Shown: positions 24,101-35,989 of the stretch, in pieces | How positions within the stretch are numbered: the stretch's first letter is position 1 | Layout: each line of letters starts with the position of its first letter | NCBI GenBank assembly: GCA_037043235.1 | Contig: JAWRVZ010000004.1 | Coordinates: 3,935,501-3,999,500, forward strand | Reading direction: 5' to 3' | DNA: 64,000 nt | Source: Rhodeus uyekii | Taxonomy: Eukaryota; Chordata; Actinopteri; Cypriniformes; Acheilognathidae | Program-made: the position numbers and the translations under genes | Notes under the pieces: model-generated | Told to the model about the DNA's origin: nothing | The model's database searches: none | The model's input: the letters and a program-made list of their open reading frames with translations, nothing else

Positions 24101-27100
24101 TTTATCATCGGAATAAATAAAAAATACTTACCAGGTGTTTTTGATTCATTTGGAATCAAGCAGCGCACAAAATGGGGATGTGTGCTCCTCAAATTGGTCA
24201 TCAGCTTTCCCAAGTTCTCCTGTAGAATTGTGTTGAAAATATGTTGAAATACTTCACAAGTACATACACTCACTGGCCACTTTATTAAATATTAGGAGAT
24301 TCTAATCATGGATGTGCTGCCAACAAATCTGCAGCAACTGTATGATACTATCATGTTAATATGGGAAAAAAAATCTCTGAGGAACGTTTCCAGCGCCTTG
24401 GTGAATCTATGATAGAATTAAGGCAAATCTGAAGACAAAAGGGAGTCCAACCCAGTGCTAGCAAGAAGTACCTCATAAAGTGGAAGGTGAGTGTATATAA
24501 CTAATATAAAAATTCTTAGAACACATATAATATAAACACATAATTAACATAATAAAGCTTACTCTAAACATGGCAGACACTGTCTGAAAGGAACCACCCT
24601 TCTTCTTGCCAGCCTTTTTGCCTGCTGCCTCTGTACAGGAAAAGTTATAATAAATAATACATTTATTTAAAACAATGCAGAATGTTAGTACTCTAAGATA
24701 TATGCAGTAATGTTTTGCAGACCTTCTGTAGAAGCATGAGCGGCATACAGATGAGCCAATAGTTTCAATGAAGACTTCTGGTACAGCTGAACCACAGAGT
24801 CATTTAGAGGGTCCTTGTTCTTGTCCAGCCAGCCTGTGATATTGTAATCCACAGTTCCAGCATAGTGCACCAAGGAGAAGTGGGCCTCAGCTTTGCCTTT
24901 GGCTGGTTTGGGCTTCTGGAAGGATGGAGTTTTACCCAGATGCTGGTCATGCAGCTTGTTCTTGAAGGTCATGTCTGTTGCTTTGGGGAACATACACTCC
25001 TCCTCCAGGATGGAGAAAATGCCCATTGGCTACAAGGAAGAACAGATTACTTTGAGAGAAGACAAGGGATCAAAGCAAAGCATTTATGTTAGACTAACAG
25101 AAAGCACTACATGTCCTGAAGGTGACATTTGTTACCTTCTCAATAAGCTCAATGCAGGCAGCCAAGTCCATACCGAAGTCAATGAACTCCCACTCAATAC
25201 CTTCTTTCTTGTATTCCTCTTGTTCCAGCACAAACATGTGGTGGTTGAAAAACTGTTGCAGTTTCTCATTGGTGAAATTAATGCACAGCTGCTCCAGGCT
25301 GTTGTACTGTAGTCAACATAAAATTCAGCATCCGAATCAAGAAGCAAAACCTAAAGTATCAGATTCATTTTTATTTTTAACTTACATCAAAGATTTCAAA
25401 CCCAGCAATGTCGAGCACGCCGATGAAGAACTGTCTTGCCTGCTTCGTGTCCAGCATCTCATTGATTCGGACAACCATCCACAAGAACATTTTCTCATAG
25501 ACTGACTTACACAGAGCCATGGCTGAATTATTCACCTAATTTAGAAAAAAAGAATGCCGTTTTATATCATTTCATTTTTGTTCATAATAGTGTATATTCA
25601 TAAAAATTCAGTGATGCAGCATACATAAATTATGCGTTTTTAAATGCACATACCTGAGGAACCGTTTGACCTTTGGTCACGTATTCATTCCCGACCTTCA
25701 CTCTGGGATAACACAAAGCTTTTAGCATGTCAGCAGAGTTCAGTCCCATGAGGTAAGCGATTTTATCAGCCACTGGAAGAAATGTTTCAAGTCAATTACT
25801 TATGTTCATATCATGGCAATATATGGATGTTACAGATTAATTCAGATTGAAATCCCACCCTCATTTCCATCAGGCTCGGCCTGCTCCTCCCTCTGCTTCT
25901 GCTTGAACTTCATGTTCCCATGATGCATCACAGCTCCTGTCAGCTTGTAGATGCCCATTTTCTCCTCAGCCGTGAATCCCAGAATATCAATGGCTGTCTA
26001 GAAGTCAAAAACAATCAAATGTGTCTTGTATATAGCATATTTGCTGAAGTGTATCAGAGACATACATAATATACATTTATATGATTATGCATAAAGTGTT
26101 AAGTGATTAAACATTTGACTCCTTACATCAGTTGCAACAAACTCTTCCACATCATCAATGCTCTGGACTGTGATCTGACCATGACTGATCATGGGATAGT
26201 CGTATGGGTTAGTGGTTATCAGAAGAGCCTCTGCAAAAGAATTATGATTTTTCAAACTATATACTGCTCAAAAAACATTACACTATCTGTTCATTTGGAA
26301 AAACTGTATTTAATTAAAATGATAGTATATTGAGAAATAAGATGCAATAATGTCCATGTTTTTTACCCAGCAGTTCTGGCTTATGGCCAGTGCAGAGCTG
26401 GTAGAAGATGTGGTAGCTTCTCTCGGCAGACAACTGGTAAGTTACCCTGGACTTTTCCAGCAGATCTGTGGATCAGAAACATGATTATTATAACAGAGTA
26501 TAATCATTATAAGGATAAAATGAATGTTTACATTAATCAACAAGAACTCACAAGTTTCTATATCAGCTGAGGCCAGTTTTCCAGTGGTGGCAAAATGAAT
26601 TCGGATAAATTTACCCTGGAGATTTTACCAGAGGTAAGATTCATTAGATAACAATTTTCCATTACAGAATCAAAGCACACAGAGGAGTAAAGCAGTTGGC
26701 TCAGCACTCACAAAGCGGGAAGAGTTGTCATTCCTCACAGTCTTGGCATTTCCATAAGCTTCCAGCAAGGGGTTTGCTGCAATGATTTGATCCTCCAGTG
26801 ACCCCTGATGTGTGCAGAATGTGGCAGACATGCCAGTCAAATAAGCGTTGTACTGATTCGCTCCATCCTCATTATCATATTGTCAAACAAATACTATATA
26901 TACCTGCATTTTTCCAGGTTCTACCTTCTTCTGTCCAGATACAGCAATTGTTGCAAAGTACTGGATGACACGTTTAGTGTTCACAGTCTTTCCTGCACCA
27001 GATTCTCCACTGAAAATAAAATAATGCAACGTAAAATAAAACCAGTTTCTTTTATGCTACATTTAATTACAAGATAAAACACTCCTTCAAATTGAAAAGT

Positions 27101-27986
27101 CTGAAAAATATTCACGTGATCAAGATCGATTGATTGTCACGATCTAAAGAGGGTAAAAGACATTTGTTTTTACCCAACAAAGTATAATATGAATAAAACA
27201 ATCCTAAATTATATTATTTCACAAGCTCATACCAGTGAGCATGAACTGATAGGCGTTGTCAGAGATGGAGAAGATGTGAGGAGGGGCCTCAATTCTTTTT
27301 TTGCCCCTGTAGCCTGACACGACAACAGAATCGTACACCGGGAGCCACTTATAGGGATTCACAGTGACACAGAACAACCCAGAGTAGGTCTGCAAGAGAG
27401 GTTAGTAAAACCCAGTTGCAACTTTCAGTTACTCAGACATTTTAGTTGAAAATTGAAGTACTGTTCAGTTTACTTACGTAGATCATCCATGCTGCATAAC
27501 GCTCTTTGAGGTTGTACAGCACAGTGGGTTCACTGAGGTGGGTCATCATGGCCATGTCCTCGATCTTATCAAACTTGGGGGGATTCATTGGGTGGATTTC
27601 ATCTTCTTTCACTGTGAGGGTCTTTTAGATTAGGGGGAAAGGAAAAAAAACAGCAAAAGATAAATCACTGAGAGGTAGATGATGTTTTTTACAGAAGACA
27701 ACCTCCTGAGCTTAATATGAAAACTAGAAAAACATACTAAGTTCAGATTGTTCCATTGCTTTTAGCTGCAAACTTCTCAACTTACTTTGCCGCACAGAGT
27801 TTTGACAGTGGCTTTGCCACCCTCTTTGCTCATTAGCACCCCTTTGAGGTACATCTCCTGTGGCTCAGTCACAAAGTAAGCTGTTTTTGCATCAAACGGA
27901 GCGTTCTGAGCCTCAATTCTCTCCCTCTCTGGCTTCCGGAGGTAAATGGACGCCGCACCAAAGCATTCCAACTCATTCCCACTCAT
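18164..27986 (-). CDS. Fast-type sarcomeric myosin heavy chain, tandem copy 2 (complete, 1934 aa)
   Basis: Second muscle myosin II heavy chain with the same 39-coding-exon plan as copy 1. The exons sum to 5805 nt including the stop and read through without a break. The protein starts MSGNELECFGAASIYLRK. The P-loop GESGAGKT lies near residue 178 and loop 1 reads SGQKKVEPGKMQ. Loop 2 (AAGKKAGKKKGG) is one residue shorter than in copy 1. The SH1/SH2 helix, IQ region and full rod are present, and the tail ends GKDLAEE. Differences from copy 1 cluster in the first exon, loop 2, the start of the rod domain and the tail; motor exons are nearly identical. A Tc1-like remnant sits in the intron between the loop 2 exon and the following exon. 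Confidence 0.96.
18164..27986 (-). other. Coding exon map of myosin copy 2
   Basis: Coding exons in transcript order, high to low: 27986-27786, 27621-27478, 27389-27233, 27143-27116, 27009-26904, 26804-26712, 26615-26552, 26465-26367, 26230-26127, 25997-25859, 25772-25654, 25535-25386, 25306-25136, 25029-24723, 24630-24563, 24219-24132, 23981-23864, 23729-23606, 23530-23394, 23313-23058, 22943-22701, 22622-22446, 22348-22203, 22108-22018, 21929-21540, 21465-21339, 21242-21124, 21043-20847, 20769-20586, 20506-20341, 20249-20125, 20038-19730, 19615-19412, 19301-19176, 19042-18872, 18798-18694, 18611-18516, 18417-18286, 18187-18164. Exon sizes equal those of copy 1 except the first coding exon (201 against 204), the loop 2 exon (68 against 71) and the last exon (24 against 21). 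Confidence 0.88.
24265..24495 (+). mobile_element. Internally deleted Tc1-like DNA transposon in a myosin intron
   Basis: The ends are imperfect inverted repeats: TACACTCACTGGCCACTTTA on the left and CATAAAGTGG...GGTGAGTGTA on the right, with TA dinucleotides at both ends as expected for Tc1/mariner insertion. The interior reads on the plus strand as the C-terminal end of a Tc1-like transposase (IMDVLPTNLQQLYDTIM, then ISEERFQRLGESM). It then runs straight into the right end, so nearly all of the transposase gene is missing. It is non-autonomous and lies between coding exons 24630-24563 and 24219-24132. Confidence 0.85.
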
Positions 27987-28123
27987 GATGGCTTTTTACT
28001 GGATAGAAAGTCCAAACATTAAAAACTTACATTAAGCTGGTCCCTGAAATAGTAAGTGGTTCTATAAAAAATTAGTAATATTACAATAATATAAAAGAGT
28101 TTTGCTTTATGGGGTCAACCTAC

Positions 28124-28151
28124 TTTCTAGGCAGTAGAAGTTTAGAATGAT
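28124..28151 (-). other. Myosin copy 2, untranslated exon 2
   Basis: A 28-nt segment with a strong polypyrimidine acceptor (CTTTTTTTAG) and donor (AGAAA|GTAGGT). The next exon begins at 27998 with 12 untranslated bases before the ATG at 27986. Confidence 0.6.
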
Positions 28152-28255
28152 CTAAAAAAAGAAAAAAGACAATTGTTCAGCACGCAGGTTTTCATTTATG
28201 CACACAGAATGGGTGTGATTAACTGTTTAAAGACAATGTTTTCAGTTTGACTCAC

Positions 28256-28280
28256 CTACTTGAAGTCACCCCCCAGTCCA
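28256..28280 (-). other. Myosin copy 2, untranslated exon 1 (approximate 5' end)
   Basis: Sequence between the predicted start site and the donor AAGTAG|GTGAGT. The 5' edge is inferred from TATA spacing. Confidence 0.6.
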
Positions 28281-28301
28281 TGGATTCACACTCGACTTCT
28301 T

Positions 28302-28309
28302 GTTTTATA
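28302..28309 (-). promoter_or_regulatory. TATA box of myosin copy 2
   Basis: TATAAAAC on the minus strand, about 45 bp upstream of a consensus GTGAGT donor (exon end 28256). The A/T-rich 13-mer at 28398-28410 upstream is identical to the one upstream of copy 1. Confidence 0.75.
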
Positions 28310-28419
28310 GAGCACAATATGTTCAGTCAGCAAAACAGTCTCTCTCTATTTGGTGCTCGGACTGCCCTCAATTCCACATCTCTCTCTGGGCTGGAATATT
28401 ATTTTTATCTGATGATAAA

Positions 28420-30815
28420 TCTAATGTGATTTTGGTCTGGTTTTATTTTGTGGAAGCTTTGAGTATCAAAGACATATACTGAAGACTGGTAAACATGCAT
28501 ATTCCAAAATGTGAGCTCAAAATGATTGAAAACACATGGAACAATATCATTAATCACGTGAGAACCCTGATGCTCTCTAACAAAATGTATACAGTGTAGT
28601 AAAATGTACAGATCTGAAATGGTCTAGAAGTGACAAATCAATCTTCACAATGTTTCTTGGCACTGTTGGGCTTCTCTCTTTAGCTGAGGTGAGCCTGTAA
28701 ATGTCACTTGTATACTGTTGCAAATTCCTTCCATGCATACATTTGATAAAAGACATGAAATTAACAATTTTGAAATTAGGTGCATTAGCACACCGTTAAG
28801 ACGTAAAAGGAAACGTAAGCTGCTAACTGATTCATTTTTAAACATTAACATCCAAACAGGTGCTTTTCTTTTCTTTTCTTTTTTTGATTGGGCCTTTTAT
28901 TCTTTCTTTGATGCTATTGAAAATATACCATTGTTGACTCTTAATCCATTTTCACATTTTCAATTTGTAAGGATTTAACTTCTTAATCTCAGATGGCAAT
29001 ATTTATTTATGGTAATAAATTGTTATGGTTTTTTGTATTTTTATTGTGTAAAGAGGCCAACGTCATCTCTGCCAACTTTCCATCTTGACCCATCTCTTGT
29101 TGTTCTCCAAGTGCTTCATGCCCATTCAACAAGGGATCAAATGATTTATACCAATAACACTCAGTGTCCTTGAGATGAGAAACAAGATAGGGGTTCTGTA
29201 AAAGGGGAAAGTGCTGTAAAAACTCTGAGGAGTTTACCCATGAGGGTGAGCTCATCTCCTCAAAGGATATATGATATTTTAGATTTCATATTATCGTCTT
29301 ATAAGGATTAAGTACAAATATAGACACACTCATGCAGCTGCCCTTCGAAAACAACAAAATTCTAGATCACGGTAACTGGGAGGGCTAAGCAGGGGTCACT
29401 TGTGCTTTTAGAGGGCACACTTTAACATTTATCTTAAAGGGATAGTTCACCTAAAAAAAGAAAATTCTGTCATCATTTACTCACCCTCATGTCCAAATGT
29501 GACTTCCTTCTGTTGAACATAACAGAATATATTTTCAGAAATATCTCATTGTTATTTCATCCATACAATTGAGGTCAACGGGCACAGAAACAGTTTGGTT
29601 ACCAACATTCTTTAAAACATCTTCGTTTATGTTCAACGGAAGGAAGAAACTCATACAGGTTTGCCTCAACATGACAGAATTTTCATTTTTGGGTGAATTA
29701 TTCTTAACGTATGTTAAGGATTATTGAAAGTCATTTTACTGGGTTACGTGTTACTCTGCAATATTTACACATTAACTAAAATGATTTTCAAATTCATTTA
29801 TTTATTTGACAAGTAATCTTTTATTGTAGTGTGATAATGAGAAGTGATGACATAACACACTTTTAATATCTAGGCACTTTTCTGCATCTGTACTATATAA
29901 GTACTATTACAAATTGATAGGTAAGAAAATCTGCTGCAAAATATTACAAACACAAATCAACTTAATGACTGTAACATTACCATGCATGATCAACTTATAA
30001 AAGCAAATCTAAACCATTTATTTTACATTATTTTTGTTTAAAATTTTGTTGACTGTTTAAAAGCATTAACACTGTATACTGTATAAGCCACACTGTACAA
30101 TTTGGACTGAATAATATTATTGCTCCATTTACAGGAACATGACTGCAATTAAATATTTTCTTTTCACCTGCATCTTTTCTCTGTAGCATGCGAACAATGT
30201 GGTAGGGACAGGTCACTCGTGAACAGTTCTTTCATCAAATTGGTCAATGTATCCGCATTATAATGGCTTCCAAATTCAGAATATGATCAAAGGTTTAATA
30301 TCTGGGCATTGTCAGAACTACAGAAAAATTACATTTTACCTACTTTTTATCACAAATGAACAAAATGACTTTTTAGATGATTATTTTACTTAGTGTGAAG
30401 AACATTTTAAAAACCTAAAGAGCAGTTTGTGCTTTAGAACGGTTCCATGGATGTTAAAAGTAAAAAAAAAAGCATTACATCAATGTCTTATACACCAATG
30501 TAGAACCTTAAATGTTTAAATCTAGATCACATGTGATACAGAAGGTATCAAACCTAAAAACCTATTAAACATCTATATATATATTGTATAATATAACTAC
30601 ATTATATCTACTTTTGGAATCTTGTAATGGTCTGAAATGTTCTCTTTTTTTTTTAGGGTGCTGCAGATCAACTAGTTACTGGCCTTGTTAGGCTCTTCAA
30701 ATTAAAATGGGCCATCATTGTACATATGTGATAATATCCAAAATGTACAGAACATAGACTCAATGAACCAAGAGCTGTCATTCCCCACATTACACAACAC
30801 AATAAAGCAATAAAG
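28420..30815. other. Intergenic between myosin copy 2 and arpc4
   Basis: AT-rich sequence holding the myosin copy 2 upstream region and one hAT-like MITE (29434-29706). No coding exon is supported. Confidence 0.55.
29434..29706. mobile_element. hAT-like MITE, cyprinid type
   Basis: Starts TTAAAGGGATAGTTCACC, then the characteristic AAAATTCTGTCATCATTTAC; it ends in an imperfect inverted copy (TTTTTGGGTGAATTATTCTTAA). The interior carries no open frame. A partial relative lies at 62440-62521. Confidence 0.85.
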
Positions 30816-30818
30816 AAA

Positions 30819-30824
30819 TTTATT
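30819..30824 (-). terminator. Possible arpc4 polyadenylation signal
   Basis: AATAAA on the minus strand about 750 nt after the arpc4 stop codon. Other AT-rich candidates exist, so the 3' UTR end is uncertain. Confidence 0.4.
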
Positions 30825-31569
30825 TAGCATCATTATTATGATATGGTTTGCAAGATCCATGTGCACCAGCATGAGTTTGTTTTATTTTTTTATCAAAACT
30901 CAACATGAAAAATGGACATTTGAACACAGCATACACATTATAAAAAACACTGACAAAAACGGTTTAAATTATTGAAAGATTTTTCCCTTATGCTCATGCC
31001 CATCAATGAGGTTTCATCTATACAGACCCGCCCTGATTTTAAGGTTTGTTAGAAAGGCAGAGGTAAAATGAGTCTATACTTTTAAATATGTACAGCACAT
31101 ACTCAATATTCATGAGCAGAAGGGAAACAATATTCAGAATATTGCAACATTGTGAGCGCTTTACTACAACAAAATATAACAAATGGATCTGGGATAAGAT
31201 GAAAAGAGACAATACACAAATGGAATTGCAGAGTGTGAAGAACAAAATACTTCTAAAATAAAATTAGGTCATTAGCAAGTCAATAAAAAAGAAAAGAGGG
31301 ACGAAGAAAGAAAAAAAAAAGAACAAAAGGAGTACCATGCCTGTCTGTGAAATCCATCACTCTGCTCTTGAATTACAATACTGCAATACTCTGAACTCAT
31401 TCCTGACAGGCGGCACCCTCTGGATCCAGCTGTTCCACTTTTGCTGGTGGTCCAGGAATCAAATCACACCTTAACTACTTCCCCACTGGCCCCAAAACAC
31501 TCCATCAGTTTATCCGGCGACCAAGATAACACAGGTATTGCAGCCAGCAGAGGGTGTTCTGATCCTTTC

Positions 31570-34500
31570 CTAAAACTGTTGAACACAGAAATAATATAGA
31601 GTCAGAGGTTATTGGTGTGGCTGTGAAATTTTCATTCTATTAAGTCATATTACATACACACTCACATTTTTGAGGAACTCCTCTGCAACTATGCGAGCCC
31701 TGGCGTTGACTGACAGTTTCATCTCACTGATTTCCTTATCGATCTCTTCCATAAAATTGATGACAAAGTCCACTAACTTGTGCTTGTACATTTGTTCTGT
31801 GTGGAAGTTAGTAATGAGGAAACTGATGTCATATCCCTGACAAAAGAAAAAAGTGAATATTACAATTATAAAAGGAACATTTTACAACCTAGAACTTTTG
31901 TTTGTTAGCAAGACACTGTTTTATATAAACATGAACTAAAATGACATGCATCAAAAACATCAGGATTTTTAGTTTTTCACAATTGCTTAGACACTAAACC
32001 CCATTCTAAACCTATTTGTCAAATAAATCACTCTATCTGCAAACTCTTAACAAGTTGAAGTATGTTGATTGAGTTATGGAATTTTATAAATTATGTTTTC
32101 TTTTTCCTTCTTATATATGATTATATTATGTTTCTTGACATTATTGATTATTGTGTGACATTAATTGCATTTTTATTCTGTAGAACTAGTAATTAAAATA
32201 TAATAAGTCTGAAGAAATACGTTTTAGGTATAGAGAGGGTAATGTGTTCCTGATAAGGAATGGAAAATTACAACTGAAGTCTTTAGCCTTGACTAGAGAT
32301 ATAAATACCATTCACTAAAACACATTTTTGCACTGATGCACTTGTTGCAAAACAGTAAACATAAGTAGAAAAAGTTAAACGACAACAGAGTTGTCAACTC
32401 AATTCTTTACACTTGTTGCTATTGAGGTGATTAAACTAATTGTACAAAATATAAGCCAGTTCAGAGTACACAGGTGCAGTGAATGTTGACACGAACAATG
32501 GACGGAAACAAGAGACAGAGGAAGAGTATGTTTAAGAGGTTTTGGACAAGGAGAAAGAGAATGAGGAAGCTTAAGATGCAGAGAGTGACAGGCAAGGATG
32601 TCCGTGTTCTCCTTTTTTGGTATAGTGTCTAATGAATGTAGTGTTTATTTATTGACTGGTGCGTGTATGATCTGAAAGCGTGAAGAGTGAAGTCAGGGGC
32701 TTTGGGAGTGTGGTTTGAAGATTTGGCCTTGTGTTTAATGTCGTAATAAAAGTGGGTGAAGGTTTCAAGAAATGTGTTTAAGCAATTGTGAAACACTGCA
32801 ACAATAGAAATAGTGTTTTAGTAAGTCACTTCGTTCTGCCTTTACCTCCACTGGTTTTCTCCGCAGGATGAAGAAGTTCTCAGCTCTCATCATCATGAAG
32901 CGCATGAACTTGTGACACAGGATCTTTTCAATCTCATCAGCCTTCAATGGACCAGTTGAGGTGCATCATCCAATCACAAACAATTAAAGATATAAACAAT
33001 TCATTAAACTGGATTTTTGTCTTGTTCTAATAAAATGTTTTCAGCAACCTTAGAAGGTAAGATTTTTTTAGATATATTTCTGGTTATGAAAAAGCTGCTT
33101 CTTTTTATTAACATACATTAGGAGTATTAATCTTGATTTAGACTGAAGTTAAATTATTTTAATATATCAATAATAATGTATTCATTTAATTCCTGTGGCC
33201 CCTATGGAAGTTTGCTGAGGCCCCCTAGTGGGCCCCTTCGTGAGAACCATTCAGTCAAATTGAGTCAGAGTGAAACCAAACTCTCTCGCTTGTCTCATAA
33301 CCACCACAATACTTCTCTTTTTGTATTGTTAGTTGCATTTACAAATATATATGAGAGAGAGAGTTTAGATAGATAGATAAATAGAGTTTAAAGCTAAACG
33401 AATGTACTTACCTGTTTGACAGCAATGCTGACTCGGACAGAGTTGATGGAACCTTCAACTAGAACCTTCTCTTTCTCATTCCTACTGATCACAACAGGCT
33501 GAAGCAAAAGCTCTTTACTGCTCCTGTTGAGATGATTAGACAAAAATGGTAAAGCATACACACAAGTGCTATATACTGCAAGCTTATGCTATTATGCTCT
33601 TTCAAACCATCTAAAACCTAATGTCTCATAGCACCTTAAACCAGTCAGATGATGTAATGTAGATGACTCACCTATATGACCTTTTACACACAAATAAAAC
33701 ATTTAACCAAACAACAGGTCACATACACTTACCGGACTTCAACCTCAGGTTTGTTGTGCCTTTCAACCACCTGTGAGGAGAAGTTTTCCAGACAGAGGGC
33801 TGCCTGCAGTGTAGCACGCACCGCATTCAGGTACGGACGCAGAGTCGCCGTCTGACAAAACAAATGAAACTAAATCAGTACTCAGGATGATGAACCATGT
33901 CTGCAACCTCACAGTAAGCAAACACATCGCAAATGGATCACAGCTTCCACACACACGCCTGAACCTGCAGGGAAATTCTTGGGATACTGTAATCCTCCAC
34001 AAGCCCTCTGAAGAAAAATAAACTATGCTCTACACATTACTAAGTGACTCAATCAACCTGCAAACACCATAAATGTCTTCATAGGCCGTCTGAGGCCTGT
34101 TACTTCCTGAATTTAAGTGCAAGTCATGGAGGAAGTGCACAAAAAAGGACAATTTTTTTAAAACACTGACCCTATGGGCTTCCTAGAAATTAGAAAGAGA
34201 TCACTGTATTGCACTAGAGATTGAAACATACAGTTGTCCGTACACATAATACAGTACTTCTAAGAAATGTTAAAAATGTTATGTAGCAAATGTTGCAATA
34301 CTGAATAGCTGCAATGAACACATGCGTTTCATGCTGTACTCTCATTTGTGTTGTGCATAAAGAAAAAGTAAGCAACAACCAACTCAACAGATGTGCACAC
34401 GTGCACACACAAAAGTACTGAATAATAATGTGTAGCAGAACGGAGAAACACTGCTATATTTGATAATAAAGGGCAGCCTATTAATTATTCACTCGCCGTT

Positions 34501-34833
34501 AACATACGGTATAAAAAGAGGTCATTTTGAGTTGGCTTGCCCATAATACACAAACCCTAGATTTTGAAGCGCTGGCAAAGTAACTACATACTCAGTATGA
34601 AACGTCAAACAAGTACGAGCCCAGCCGCGGCTGGGGAATATGGGTGGGGATGTTAGCTAGAGATTTAGCGCTACATGCCGATTCTGAGCAACTTCATTTC
34701 AATGCAGAAACAAACACCCGCGATATGATATTTGCAACCCAACGTTATAACATTCGTGTAACAAAACGTATATGTACATAAATAGAAAATACAATGTGTA
34801 TTTTTTCTCAGTATCGAAAGGAAATCCTACCAT
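31570..34833 (-). CDS. arpc4: Actin-related protein 2/3 complex subunit 4 (complete, 168 aa)
   Basis: Subunit of the Arp2/3 complex (ARPC4/p20), which nucleates branched actin filaments in the cytoplasm; ARPC4 pairs with ARPC2 to form the structural core. Exons 34833-34831, 33851-33733, 33523-33412, 32941-32846, 31836-31666 and 31575-31570 join in frame to 507 nt with stop. The protein runs from MTATLRPYLNAVRATLQAAL to FLKNF and keeps the family-typical ADEIEKILCHKFMRFMMMRA. It is full length for the family. Exon 1 contributes only the ATG and the last exon only F plus stop. I recognise the protein as near identical to vertebrate ARPC4; a lineage-specific duplicate (arpc4-like) cannot be excluded. 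Confidence 0.96.
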
Positions 34834-34933
34834 TTCTGTGTACCCGTTGGAGCAGAAGACGGAAGTGCTACAAACACCGGGCGACTTCCGCGAGTAACGC
34901 CACTTATCGGAACATACCAACTTTTCACTAAAC

Positions 34934-34949
34934 GGGGGGGGGGGGGGGT

Positions 34950-34986
<37 letters not shown>
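34934..34986. repeat. Poly(G) tract
   Basis: Fifty-three bases that are all G except one T at 34949, about 100 bp upstream of the arpc4 start codon. Such a run is rare and may be partly a sequencing or assembly artefact. Confidence 0.9.
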
Positions 34987-34987
<1 letters not shown>

Positions 34988-35334
34988 GTGACGGCTGTGT
35001 TATACTAACGGATTTTTTTTGGCCTCCTGTTTTTAAACTTTGCGATGTTGAAATGGTGTAACATGCATGATTGATATGACATCGGGATCTTGCGATACCT
35101 TGAAATCGTTGTAGTTCAAAGTGATGCGAAGTAGATGTTATGATTGATGTTCAAACTCAAATGTTTCATGCGGCGCCACAATAATGAACGATAAGTCACG
35201 TGTTTACTTGTAGACATATTTGATAGAATATATTTTTAGTTGTAGAAGAGGAAGTTATGCCTTTTTTTAATTGTTTGGCTTGCTCTTTTATCTTCATTTT
35301 CGATCAAATTTAAAATCACATTTTTATGAGGGTA

Positions 35335-35336
<2 letters not shown>

Positions 35337-35383
<47 letters not shown>

Positions 35384-35545
35384 CATTTTAAAGGGAAAAG
35401 TTATATATATATATATATATATATATTAGTATGTTTTTAATAATTTTTATGTGGGTAATATATATATATATATATTACCCACATAAACATTATTAAAAAA
35501 TTATTATATATATAAAATGAAAATATATAACTTTTCCCTTTTTAC
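35337..35545. repeat. (TA)n runs with nested inverted repeat
   Basis: TA microsatellites are interleaved with an outer inverted repeat (AAAGGGAAAAGTTATATA at 35390 onward against its complement at 35524-35541). An inner hairpin has arms around TTATGTGGGTAATA (to 35460) and TATTACCCACATAA (from 35472). Confidence 0.85.
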
Positions 35546-35613
35546 AGAATATTCCCCCCAACAATTTTCCATGCATCAAGAAGGTTGCAGTCATTTGTAT
35601 TTGAAATCAGAGG

Positions 35614-35619
35614 TTTATT
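35614..35619 (-). terminator. Likely polyadenylation signal of h1-10
   Basis: AATAAA on the minus strand about 370 nt after the h1-10 stop codon. Consistent with a polyadenylated H1.10 transcript. Confidence 0.5.
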
Positions 35620-35989
35620 GGACATTTATGTTGCTTTTGCAATCCAGAAACAATGCATATAATAATAATAAAAAAACATTATTCTAATGCTAACTTATAT
35701 TTACAAAGCGTTTTGTGTCCACTAACTTCAAGCATCCTGTTTAGCACATCAGACAAAACAATGACGTCTCGCAGAAGCACAGAAACTAAAGTGGGTGTGT
35801 CTCTGCGAACCAGTTTTTAGAAAAAAATACATCAAACCTCAAAATTATCTACAGCACACTTAAATTCAGAGAATGTACTGTAGTCCAAAGAAGTGTGTAT
35901 ATATAAAACATTTCCCCACATCTCTAAATTCTCTTGCCAAGAAGCTATAAAAATATATATATATATAATTGTCCAACTCCACAGAAAGT

